A stretch of 64,000 nt of DNA from NCBI RefSeq assembly GCF_900143065.1, contig NZ_FRCX01000003.1:496001-560000 (forward strand), in the 5' to 3' direction. A program made the position numbers and the translations under genes. Under the pieces are notes generated by a model. The model ran no database searches and was not told where the DNA came from. It saw only the letters and a program-made list of their open reading frames with translations. The stretch's first letter is position 1; every line of letters starts with the position of its first letter. Below are positions 7,801 through 14,346 of the stretch, piece after piece. The stretch comes from Duganella sacchari (GTDB lineage Bacteria > Pseudomonadota > Gammaproteobacteria > Burkholderiales > Burkholderiaceae_D).

Positions 7801-9800
7801 TCAAAACCAGCATCATCGCGTCGCTGAAAACCGGCCAGCTGGCAGCCCTGACCACCGACCAGCTGTCGAGCCTGAGCACCGGCCAGATCGCTGCGCTGAC
7901 CACCGGCAGCATCGCGGCGCTGACCACCGACCAGGTCGTTTCCCTGCAATCGGTCCAGATCGGCACCCTGAGCAGCGCGCAGATCGCCGCCTTCAGCACC
8001 AACGATATCGCCGCGATTGAAACGGCTGACATCGGCGCGCTGAAATCGAACGCGATTGCCGCCCTGAGCACCAACCAGGTGAAAGCCCTGACCACCGACC
8101 AGGTCGTCGCCCTGAGCAGCCAGCAGATCGGCGCCCTGAGCAGCACCCAGGTGTCGGGCATGAGCAGCACCGCGATAGCCGCGATTGAAACCGCCGACAT
8201 CGGCGCGCTCAAAACCTCGGCGGTCGCTGCGCTGAGCACCCAGCAAGTGGCAGCACTGACCACCGACCAGGTGGCGGTACTGAGCACCGCGCAAGTAGCC
8301 TCGCTGAGCACCGCTGACCTGGCCTCGGGCATCACCACCGACCAGATCGTGGCACTGACCTCGAACCAGATCGGCGCCCTGAGCACCGCCCAGGTATCGG
8401 CACTGAGCACCGGCGCGATTGCGGCGATTGAAACGGCGGACATCGGCGCACTGAAGACCTCGGTCATCCAGTCGCTGCGCACCGCCCAGGTGGCCGCACT
8501 GACCACCGACCAGATCGCCACGCTGAGCACCCAGCAGGTGACCGCGCTGACCACCGCTGCACTGGCCAACAGCCTGAGCACCGACCAGGTCGTCGCGCTG
8601 AACACCGCGCAAGTCGCTGCGCTGAGCTCGTCGCAAGTGGCGGCCCTGTCGACCAACGCGATTGCCGCGCTGGGTACCGAAGACGTGGCTGCGCTGAAGA
8701 CCTCGGCCCTGGCCGCACTGCAAACCGCCCAGGCTGCAGCGCTGACCACCGACCAGATCGTGGCGCTGTCGAGCCAGCAGGTTGCTGTGCTGTCGAGCAA
8801 CCAGATCAAGGCGATGTCGACCACCCAGCTGGTGGCGATTGAAACCGCAGATCTGCGTGCCCTGCGCACCTCGGCGATCGCTGCGCTGAGCACCTCGCAA
8901 CTGAGCGCGCTGACCACCGACCAGATCCACGCGCTGACCACCTCGCAAGTGTGCGCCATCACCACCGCACAAGTGCCAGGCCTGACCACCGCGCAAGTGG
9001 CTGCACTGTCCTCGCCGCTGGGTACGCCAATCGTGCTGGACCTGAACGGCGACGGCATCAGCACCCTGAACCTGTCGGCGGGCGTCAACTTCGACGTGCT
9101 GGCTAACGGCAACAAGGTCAACACCGGCTGGGTCGGCGGCGGCGATGGTCTGCTGGCACTGGACCGCAACCACGACGGCATCATCAACGATGGTAGCGAG
9201 CTGTTCGGTTCCGGCACCACGCTGGCCAACGGTCAGAAAGCCACTAACGGCTACACCGCCCTGGCGGAGCTGGATACCAACGGTGACGGCGTCATCGACA
9301 GCAAAGACAGCGCGTTTGCTGATCTGCGCGTGTGGGTGGATGGCAACGCTGACGGTGTGAGCCAGGCTGATGAGCTGAAATCGCTGACCGACCTGGGCAT
9401 CACCAAGCTGAACCTGGACGCCAAGCAGAACGTGTCGGCCAACAACGGCAACATCGTCGGTATCACCTCGACCTTCGAGACCAACGATGGCAAGTCGCAC
9501 ACGGCGGCTGACGTCTGGTTCGCACTGGGTGCCAGCACCAGCAACGTCAGCAGCTCGGTCAGCAGCCTGTCGGCCGCGATGTCGACCTTCAACGCCGCAG
9601 CCAGCGCTGCGACCGAGAACGCCGGCAAGCTGGATCTGCCAAGCGCGACCAGCACGGCGGTGTCGGCCCTGGCCAGCGCCATCGGCAGCTACGACAACAA
9701 GCTGACCGCAGCGTCCAGCCAGGCCTCGACGGAAGAGACCCAGCGCCTCAAAGCGCTGCTGACTGGCAACCACGGCGCCGGCATCCTGGCCGCCAAGTAA
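1872..9800 (+). CDS. Giant octapeptide-repeat type I secreted protein (2642 aa)
   Basis: The protein has no N-terminal signal peptide. After five residues it enters nearly 300 tandem octads (consensus [AS]-L-[ST]-[ST]-x-Q-[VIL]-x, for example ALTTDQVV). These are organised into nine super-repeats of exactly 217 residues. At least a quarter of the repeat residues are Ser or Thr. From about base 9020 the protein carries the same calcium-binding-type module as its left neighbour (DLNGDGI, LDRNHDGIIND, LDTNGDGVIDSKD, VDGNADGVSQADE), then an Ala/Ser-rich tail ending in GAGILAAK. This layout, plus the type I transporter genes next door, indicates C-terminal-signal export and calcium-triggered folding outside the cell. 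I infer a surface-layer, adhesin or matrix protein. Because Ser/Thr octads sit beside OGT-like genes, it is a candidate for O-glycosylation. The exact fold is unknown. Confidence 0.85.
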   Translation: MSLVTSFSTDQIAALTTDTVATLSTADLVALNSAQTRAFTTDQIGALTTNQISALATKQLTNGLTTDQVVALTSNQVATLNSAQVNALSTQSIAALETGDFAALKTATIAGLSSSQLAAVTTDQVVALTTAQAASLSSGQVAGLSTQAIAAITTSDFVALKTAAIGGLSTGQVTSLSTDQISVMTTGQVAALSTNALSSGITTDQIVAMNSAQLSTLSTAQFSALSTTSVAAIETADIIGLKTSTIASLRTAQLAALTTDQLSNLTTGQFSALTTGSIAALSTDQVVAINVNQAGVLSSAQVAALSTNAIVALETQDLAALKTGVISALTTSQTKALTTDQVVALSSQQVSVLNSQQVAAMGTTAIAAIETADFGALKTSVIANLTTGQSTALTTDQISVMTTAQVASLSTTNLASGLTTDQVVAMTSNQLATLSTSQFNALSTTSVAAIETADIVGLKTSIIASLKTGQLAALTTDQLSNLTTGQISALTTGSVAALSTDQVVALTSNQFGVLNSAQVSAFTTQGIAAIETGDIGALKTSTIAALSTSQAKALTTDQVVALSAGQVGALNSQQVSAMSSTAIAAIETGDISALKTSVIAALSTQQVAALTTDQVTALSTAQVASLSTNDLASGLTTDQVVALTSNQLGALSTTQFGALSTTAIAAIETADIVGLKTSIIASLKTGQLAALTTDQLSNLTTGQITALTTGSIAALTTDQVVALTSNQFGVLTSAQVSAFSTNDIAAIETGDIGALKTNTIAALNTAQAKALTTDQVVALSSQQIGALNSQQVGALTSTAIAAIETADIGALKTSAIANLTTQQFAALTTDQITVLSTAQVSSFSTADLASGLTTDQVVAMTSNQLGALSTVQFNALSTTAVAAIETADIVGLKTSIIASLKTGQLAALTTDQLSNLTTGQITALTTGSIAALTTNQVVAMTSNQFGALSSAQVAAFSTSDIAAIETADIGALKTNTIAALSTGQAAALTTDQVVALSSQQIGALNSQQVGALTSTAVAAIETADIGALKTSAVAALTTQQFAALTTDQITALSTAQVSAFSTSDLASGLTTDQVVALSSNQLGALSTTQFNALSTTAVAAIETADIVGLKTSIIASLKTGQLAALTTDQLSNLTTGQIAALTTGSIAALTTDQVVALTSNQIGALSSAQIASFSTNDIAAIETGDIGALKTNAIAALNTAQAKALTTDQIVALSSQQVGALSSQQVGALSSTAIAAIETADIGALKTAAVANLSTQQFAALTTDQITALSTAQVSAFSTADLASGLTTDQIVAMSSNQLGALSTVQFSALSTTAVAAIETADIVGLKTSIIASLKTGQLAALTTDQLSNLTTAQIAALTTGSIAALTTDQVVALQSNQIGALSSAQIASFSTNDIAAIETGDIGALKTNAIAALTTAQTKALTTDQVVALSSQQIGALNSLQVGALTSTAIAAIETADIGALKTSAIANLTTQQFAALTTDQITALSTAQVSAFSTSDLASGLTTDQIVAMSSNQLGALNTVQFNALSTTAVAAIETADIVGLKTSIIASLKTGQLAALTTDQLSNLTTAQIAALTTGSIAALTTDQVVALQSVQIGALSSAQISSFSTNDIAAIETGDIGALKTNAIAALNTAQAKALTTDQIVALSSQQVGALSSLQVGALSSTAIAAIETADIGALKTAAVANLSTQQFAALTTDQITALSTAQVSAFSTSDLASGLTTDQIVAMSSNQLGALNTNQFGALSTTAIAAIETADIVGLKTSIIASLKTGQLAALTTDQLSNLTTGQIAALTTANVGVLTTDQVVALQSAQFGAMSSAQIAAFTTTDIAAIETADIGALKTNAISALSTNQVKALTTDQVVALSSQQIGALNSSQVAGMSSTAIAAIETADIGALKTSAIANLSTQQVAALTTDQVTALSTAQVASLSTADLASGLTTDQVVALSSNQLGALSTNQFSALSTTAVAAIQTADIVGLKTSIIASLKTGQLAALTTDQLSSLSTGQIAALTTGSIAALTTDQVVSLQSVQIGTLSSAQIAAFSTNDIAAIETADIGALKSNAIAALSTNQVKALTTDQVVALSSQQIGALSSTQVSGMSSTAIAAIETADIGALKTSAVAALSTQQVAALTTDQVAVLSTAQVASLSTADLASGITTDQIVALTSNQIGALSTAQVSALSTGAIAAIETADIGALKTSVIQSLRTAQVAALTTDQIATLSTQQVTALTTAALANSLSTDQVVALNTAQVAALSSSQVAALSTNAIAALGTEDVAALKTSALAALQTAQAAALTTDQIVALSSQQVAVLSSNQIKAMSTTQLVAIETADLRALRTSAIAALSTSQLSALTTDQIHALTTSQVCAITTAQVPGLTTAQVAALSSPLGTPIVLDLNGDGISTLNLSAGVNFDVLANGNKVNTGWVGGGDGLLALDRNHDGIINDGSELFGSGTTLANGQKATNGYTALAELDTNGDGVIDSKDSAFADLRVWVDGNADGVSQADELKSLTDLGITKLNLDAKQNVSANNGNIVGITSTFETNDGKSHTAADVWFALGASTSNVSSSVSSLSAAMSTFNAAASAATENAGKLDLPSATSTAVSALASAIGSYDNKLTAASSQASTEETQRLKALLTGNHGAGILAAK
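1887..9008 (+). repeat. Octapeptide (24-bp) repeat array
   Basis: Nearly 300 in-frame octads. Recurring charged pairs are [AI]-[IL]-E-T-x-D-[IF]-x followed directly by x-L-K-T-x-x-[IV]-x, so that Glu and Lys fall at the same position of adjacent octads. A single extra residue breaks the octad phase before each GLTTDQ/GITTDQ unit. Confidence 0.9.
2466..8324 (+). repeat. Nine tandem 651-bp super-repeats
   Basis: The phase-breaking Ser codon before GLTTDQ or GITTDQ recurs at 2466, 3117, 3768, 4419, 5070, 5721, 6372, 7023, 7674 and 8325, always 651 bp apart. Each copy holds 27 octads plus one residue (217 residues). Charged octad pairs are placed at 10, 7 and 10 octad intervals in each copy. Shorter blocks of the same logic flank the array: 411 bp from 2055 to 2466 and 243 bp from 8325 to 8568. 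Confidence 0.95.
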
Positions 9801-9823
9801 GCCACACACTGCTCAGCAGTAAG

Positions 9824-9858
9824 AACGGCAAGACCTGCGGGTCTTGCCGTTTTTTTTT
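9824..9858 (+). terminator. Rho-independent terminator after second giant gene
   Basis: A 12-bp perfect stem (AACGGCAAGACC at 9824-9835 with GGTCTTGCCGTT at 9840-9851) around a TGCG loop, followed by a run of T to 9858. It should separate the very abundant repeat-protein message from the transporter genes. Confidence 0.92.
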
Positions 9859-9990
9859 GAGGGGCGGAACAGCGTGGTAAACCAGCTTGTGTTTCTACAA
9901 CAGAAAAGGCGCCGATAACCGTTGCGCTGGGTTAGAATCGCAAGGCTGGCACAATAGTGCGCTAATGCAAGCTTTTACCTGTACAGGCCT

Positions 9991-12141
9991 ATGCAAGATA
10001 AATTTCCCCATACCGCGATTCAGTGTCTGACTGCCATCGCGCAGCATCACGGTCTGCAAATCAACCCCGAACGCATCATCGATGAAAACGCGTTGCGCGC
10101 GGAAGAGCCGACCACCGGGGCACTGTTGCGGATTGCATCGGATATAGGCTTGAAAGCCAAGGCGGACAAGCTGAACTGGACACGCCTGATGGCGCAAGGC
10201 GGGGTGTTCCCGCTGATGGCGCGCCTCGTCGACGGCAATATGATTATCGTGGTCGGCGTCAAGCCGGGCGAGAACGGCGCGGAAGACCAGGCGGCAGTCC
10301 TGAATCCGGCCGCCGCCAATGCGCAGGTGATGATGGTGCCGCGCAGCGAGTTTGAAAAGCGCTGGCAGGGCGAGATCTTCTTCGTCAAACGCCAGCACAA
10401 GCTGACCGATCCCAACCAGCCGTTTGGCCTGCGCTGGTTTATCCCGGAAATCCTGAAACAGAAAGCCGCGTTCCGCGACATCTTCATCGCCGCGATTGCG
10501 ATGCAGCTGCTGGCGCTGGCCTCGCCGATCTTCTTCCAGCTGGTGATCGACAAGGTGCTCACGCACCAGAGCGTGACCACCCTGCAGGTACTCGGTGTCG
10601 GCATCGTGATGGCGCTGGTGTTCGACTCCACGTTCGGCTTCCTGCGCCAGACGCTGACGCTGGCCGCGTCCAACAAGATCGACATGCGCCTGACGCGCCG
10701 CGTGTTCAGCCATCTGCTGTCGCTGCCGATCGACTTCTTTGAAACCACCAGTGCCGGTGTGGTCACGCGCCACATGCAGCAGCTGGAAAAAATCCGCAGC
10801 TTCCTGACCGGCCGCCTGTTCATGACCGGCCTGGATCTGATTGCGCTGGTGGTGTTCGTGCCTATCCTGTTCAGCTACTCGTTCAAGCTGACGCTGATCG
10901 TGCTGCTGTTTGCCGCCATGATCGGCGGCATCGTGATGGCCATGGTACCGACCTTCCAGCGCCGCCTGAACCAGCTGTATTCGGCCGAAGGCCAGCGCCA
11001 GGGCATGCTGGTGGAAACCATCCACGGCATGCGTACCGTGAAAGCGCTGGCGATCGAGCCATCGCAGCGCCGCGTGTGGGACCAGCGTTCGGCGGAAGCC
11101 ATCACCATGCACTTCCGCGTCGGCCAGATTTCGATTGCCGGTAACTCGGTCACCGACTTCCTCGGCAAGCTGCTGCCGGTGACCATCATCATTGCCGGCG
11201 CCGCCGACGTGTTCAGCGGCTCGCTGACGGTGGGCGCGCTGATCGGCTTCCAGATGCTGTCCGGCCGCGTGACGCAGCCGCTGATTTCGATTGTGGGCCT
11301 GGTCAACGAATACCAGGAAACCGCGCTGTCGGTGAAGATGCTGGGCGAGGTGATGAACCGCGCGCCGGAAGGCCGTCCAGGCGCCAATGGCCTGCGTCCG
11401 ATCCTGCAAGGCGAGATCAAGTTCGACAACGTGGTGTTCCGCTATCCGGGTTCGCAGAACATGGCACTGAACAAAGCTTCCTTCACGATTGAAGAAGGCA
11501 CGGTGGTGGGCATCGTTGGCCGTTCCGGTTCCGGCAAGACCACGCTGACCAAACTGATTCAGGGCCTGTATCCGCTGCAGGAAGGCCTGGTGCGCTTTGA
11601 CGGCATCGATGCGCGCGAGATTGAACTGTCGCACCTGCGCCGCCAGATCGGCGTGGTCCTGCAGGAGAACTTCCTGTTCCGCGGCACCGTGCGCGAAAAC
11701 CTGGCCGTGACCAAGCCGGATGCCACGTTTGAAGAACTGGTGGCCGCGGCGCAGGCGGCTGGCGCCGACGAATTCATTGAACGCCTGCCGCAGGGCTATG
11801 ACACGGTGCTCGAAGAGAATGCCACCAATCTGTCCGGCGGCCAGAAACAGCGCCTGTCGATTGCGCGCACGCTGGTGTCGCGTCCGCGCATCCTGATTCT
11901 GGATGAAGCGGCATCGGCGCTCGATCCGGAATCGGAAGCCATCTTCATTAACAACCTGTCCAAGATTGCCGTCGGCCGCACTGTGGTGATGATTTCGCAC
12001 CGCCTGTCGACGCTGGTGAACTCCGACAAGATCATGGTCATGCAACAAGGCTCGCTGGTTGATTCCGGCCGCCACGAAGAACTGCTCACCCGTAGCGATA
12101 CTTACCAGCACTTATGGAACCAGCAAACAAGTCACCTTTAA
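9991..12141 (+). CDS. Type I secretion ABC transporter, HlyB type (716 aa)
   Basis: An inner-membrane exporter that energises type I secretion. Residues 1-130 form a C39-peptidase-like domain. Aligned by eye on the ...CLTAIAQHHG segment, the catalytic Cys position holds Thr, so this is a non-cleaving, substrate-docking domain as in HlyB. Residues about 150-430 form the six-helix membrane region. The nucleotide-binding domain has Walker A GRSGSGKTT at 510-518, signature LSGGQ from 614, Walker B ILILDE ending at 638-639 and the switch His at about 670. The sequence closely resembles HlyB throughout. It lies directly after a giant substrate gene and overlaps the adaptor gene by 28 bp. The outer-membrane TolC partner is not in this window. 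The octapeptide giants are the obvious substrates by position. Confidence 0.93.
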   Translation: MQDKFPHTAIQCLTAIAQHHGLQINPERIIDENALRAEEPTTGALLRIASDIGLKAKADKLNWTRLMAQGGVFPLMARLVDGNMIIVVGVKPGENGAEDQAAVLNPAAANAQVMMVPRSEFEKRWQGEIFFVKRQHKLTDPNQPFGLRWFIPEILKQKAAFRDIFIAAIAMQLLALASPIFFQLVIDKVLTHQSVTTLQVLGVGIVMALVFDSTFGFLRQTLTLAASNKIDMRLTRRVFSHLLSLPIDFFETTSAGVVTRHMQQLEKIRSFLTGRLFMTGLDLIALVVFVPILFSYSFKLTLIVLLFAAMIGGIVMAMVPTFQRRLNQLYSAEGQRQGMLVETIHGMRTVKALAIEPSQRRVWDQRSAEAITMHFRVGQISIAGNSVTDFLGKLLPVTIIIAGAADVFSGSLTVGALIGFQMLSGRVTQPLISIVGLVNEYQETALSVKMLGEVMNRAPEGRPGANGLRPILQGEIKFDNVVFRYPGSQNMALNKASFTIEEGTVVGIVGRSGSGKTTLTKLIQGLYPLQEGLVRFDGIDAREIELSHLRRQIGVVLQENFLFRGTVRENLAVTKPDATFEELVAAAQAAGADEFIERLPQGYDTVLEENATNLSGGQKQRLSIARTLVSRPRILILDEAASALDPESEAIFINNLSKIAVGRTVVMISHRLSTLVNSDKIMVMQQGSLVDSGRHEELLTRSDTYQHLWNQQTSHL

Positions 12142-13481
12142 ACTTCAAGCGCGGCAAGAAGGACGAGACCGAGATCGAGTTCCTGCCGGACGCCGACGCC
12201 ATCGAGCGCGGCCCGCTGCCGAAGTCCGTGCGCATCACGCTGCACGTGCTGCTGTTCGCGTTTGTGTCCTTCATCATCTGGGCCTGCGTGTCGCCGGTGG
12301 AGAAGATCGTGGTCGCCCACGGCAAGCTGGTGAACCCGCTGCCGAATATCGTGGTGCAGCCGCTGGATACGTCCATCATCCAGAGCATCGATGTGCGCGT
12401 GGGCCAGGTGATCAAAAAAGGCCAGGTGCTGGCGACGCTGGACCCGACTTTTACCGCCGCCGACGAGACGCAGCTGCGCGTGCGCCTGGAATCGCTGGAT
12501 ACGCAGGCGCAGAGCCTGCGTTCCGAGCTGTCCGGCAGGCCCGGCGCCACCACCAGTGCCGGCAGCAGCGACGATGCAGTGCTGCAGGCGCAGTTGTCGA
12601 GCGAACGCAAAGGCAACTACGAAGCGCAGAAAACCAAGATGGACCAGAACATCGCGCGCCTGCGCGCCGGTCTGGAAACCAACAAGCATGACCAGAGCAT
12701 CCTGGCCCAGCGCGTGAAATCGCTGCGCGAAGTGGAAGCCATGCAGGAGCAACTGATGGCCGAGCAGTTCGGCGCCAAGATGCACTTGCTGGAAGCGCGC
12801 GACCGCCGTCTGGAAGTCGAACGCGACATGGATTTGCAGCGCAATAAATCGATCGAGATGGGGCGCGAGCTGGCGTCGGCGGAATCGGAGCGCGCGGCGT
12901 TTGAAAAGAGCTGGCGTCAGAAGTCGATGGAAGACCTACTGAGCGCAAGCCGTGAACGCGACAGCATCAACGAACAGCTGGCCAAGGCCGACAAGCGTCA
13001 CAAGATGGTGCAGATGGTGGCGCCGGCCGATGGCGTGGTGCTGGAGATCGGCAAGCTGTCGGTGGGCTCCATCGTGCGCGAAGCCGAACCGCTGTTCACC
13101 ATCGTGCCACTGGGCGCCGAGCTGGAAGCCGAAGTGCAGATCGATTCGATGGATGTCGGCTTTATCAAGCAGGGCGCCGCAGTGCATTTGAAAGTGGATG
13201 CGTTCAACTTCCAGGAACACGGCATGTTGGAAGGTAAGGTACGCTTCATCAGCCAGGACTCGTTCAAGCGCGATACGGCCGACAAGACTGGCGGCGGACT
13301 GGATCAGTATTACCTGAGCCGCATTCCTTACACCGGCAAGCTGCGCAAGCTGACCCCCGGTGCGCGCCTGATGCCCGGCATGACGGTGACGGCGGAAGTG
13401 GTGGTGGGCCATCGCACGGTGATGTCTTACCTGCTGTTCCCGCTGACACGCGCACTCGACGAATCGATACGCGAACCATAA
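12114..13481 (+). CDS. Type I secretion membrane-fusion adaptor, HlyD family (455 aa)
   Basis: The periplasmic adaptor that links the ABC exporter to an outer-membrane channel. A short cytoplasmic N terminus is followed by one membrane helix at about 41-60. Next come a lipoyl/barrel segment (GKLVNPLPNIVVQPLDTS), a long Gln/Glu/Arg-rich coiled-coil hairpin at about 115-290, the returning lipoyl half (APADGVVLEI) and a C-terminal beta-barrel region ending with PGMTVTAEVVVG, a hallmark of the HlyD/PrtE group. The start overlaps the transporter gene by 28 bp, so the two are translationally coupled. The length is normal for the family. Confidence 0.93.
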   Translation: MEPANKSPLNFKRGKKDETEIEFLPDADAIERGPLPKSVRITLHVLLFAFVSFIIWACVSPVEKIVVAHGKLVNPLPNIVVQPLDTSIIQSIDVRVGQVIKKGQVLATLDPTFTAADETQLRVRLESLDTQAQSLRSELSGRPGATTSAGSSDDAVLQAQLSSERKGNYEAQKTKMDQNIARLRAGLETNKHDQSILAQRVKSLREVEAMQEQLMAEQFGAKMHLLEARDRRLEVERDMDLQRNKSIEMGRELASAESERAAFEKSWRQKSMEDLLSASRERDSINEQLAKADKRHKMVQMVAPADGVVLEIGKLSVGSIVREAEPLFTIVPLGAELEAEVQIDSMDVGFIKQGAAVHLKVDAFNFQEHGMLEGKVRFISQDSFKRDTADKTGGGLDQYYLSRIPYTGKLRKLTPGARLMPGMTVTAEVVVGHRTVMSYLLFPLTRALDESIREP

Positions 13482-13498
13482 TTTGCAGGAGCTGCCCC

Positions 13499-14284
13499 GT
13501 GTTCACCATCATCATTCCTACCCACGACCGTCCGCTGCTGCTGAAACGCACGCTGGAATCGCTGATTGCGCAGACCTGCCAGGACTTCAAGATTGTGGTG
13601 GTGTCGGACACGCCGGGCTATCTGCCGCCGTACCAGGAGTTGTCGCAGCTGGACAAACGCTTTGACTACGTGCTGCGCTCGACCGGCGTGCCGGGACCGG
13701 CCGCCAGCCGTAATCTGGGCTTGGCGATTGCGGATGCCGAATACATCCTGTTCCTCGATGACGATGACACCTATCGTCCGGATCATCTGGAAAAGCTGAA
13801 GGCGCGTCTGCTCAAGGACAAGCCGGAGCTGTTGTTCCATGACTTCCAGATCCAGAACGAAGACCGCACGGTGTATCCGCCCACGCTGCTGCCAGGTGGG
13901 CAGAAGGTGTCGATTGCGGATGTGACGTCTGACAGCGTGTATGTGCGCAACCGCATTCCGAACAGCTGCGTGGCGTACCGCCGCGATGTGCTGCAGGGCG
14001 TGCGCAATGAAACCGATCTGATTATTTACGAGGATTGGGATTTCCTGCTGGCCGCCATGCATGGCCGCAAGCTGGTGCACTTCGCCACCGATGGCGTGGT
14101 AATCCACAAGAGCGCCGCGACGGCGCCGGAGAATATGCGCCGCGGGAATTCGCGCGATGACAAGATTGTGGAAGTGATGCTGCAGCTGTACCGCAAGCAT
14201 CCGGCGCCGAACATGGAAACCCGCAAGACGCGCCAGGCGCTGATGGCCAGTGCCGGTGTGGTACTCGATATCGCGAACTTTTAA
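13499..14284 (+). CDS. Family 2 glycosyltransferase (261 aa)
   Basis: The GT-A fold opens with FTIIIPTHDRP and carries a DDDD cluster at residues 87-90 (the DXD metal/nucleotide-sugar site) after the ASRNLG segment typical of GT2. The GTG start at 13499 is supported by AGGAG at 13487-13491, 7 nt upstream. There is no membrane helix, so it acts in the cytosol or at the membrane face. Being last in the transporter operon, it is probably devoted to the secreted giants or to the glycan made by the neighbouring operons. Donor and acceptor are unknown. Confidence 0.85.
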   Translation: MFTIIIPTHDRPLLLKRTLESLIAQTCQDFKIVVVSDTPGYLPPYQELSQLDKRFDYVLRSTGVPGPAASRNLGLAIADAEYILFLDDDDTYRPDHLEKLKARLLKDKPELLFHDFQIQNEDRTVYPPTLLPGGQKVSIADVTSDSVYVRNRIPNSCVAYRRDVLQGVRNETDLIIYEDWDFLLAAMHGRKLVHFATDGVVIHKSAATAPENMRRGNSRDDKIVEVMLQLYRKHPAPNMETRKTRQALMASAGVVLDIANF

Positions 14285-14303
14285 CCCGCACAGCCAACCA
14301 GTC

Positions 14304-14332
14304 GGGGTCTGACCCGTCCGGGGTCAGACCCC
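14304..14332. repeat. Inverted repeat between converging genes (GGGGTCTGACCC family)
   Basis: Perfect 12-bp arms, GGGGTCTGACCC at 14304-14315 and GGGTCAGACCCC at 14321-14332, with a 5-nt loop. It sits between two convergent stop codons and could end transcription in both directions, although it has no T run. The ends resemble those of two larger palindromes in this window. Confidence 0.85.
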
Positions 14333-14346
14333 TGCGCCTGCGGGGG

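Noticed and set aside
1887..9008. Possible CRISPR-like or satellite DNA array
   Set aside because: The 24-bp period stays in frame, encodes conserved hydrophobic and Ser/Thr positions, and has no spacers.
1..9800. RTX toxin or haem-utilisation adhesin annotation for the giants
   Set aside because: There are no GGxGxDxUx nonapeptides and no toxin or haem-binding domain. Only the terminal calcium-binding-type module is shared with type I secreted proteins.
1791..9809. A 2672-codon open frame on the minus strand opposite the second giant gene, rich in Gly, Gln and Arg
   Set aside because: It exists because the 24-bp repeat on the coding strand contains no antisense stop. It has no ribosome binding site, its composition simply mirrors the octads, and similar shadows lie opposite the third giant.
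9949..9965. Sigma54-like TGGCAC element before the transporter gene
   Set aside because: The distance between the GG and GC pairs is one base short of the required spacing and the TTGC half is poor.
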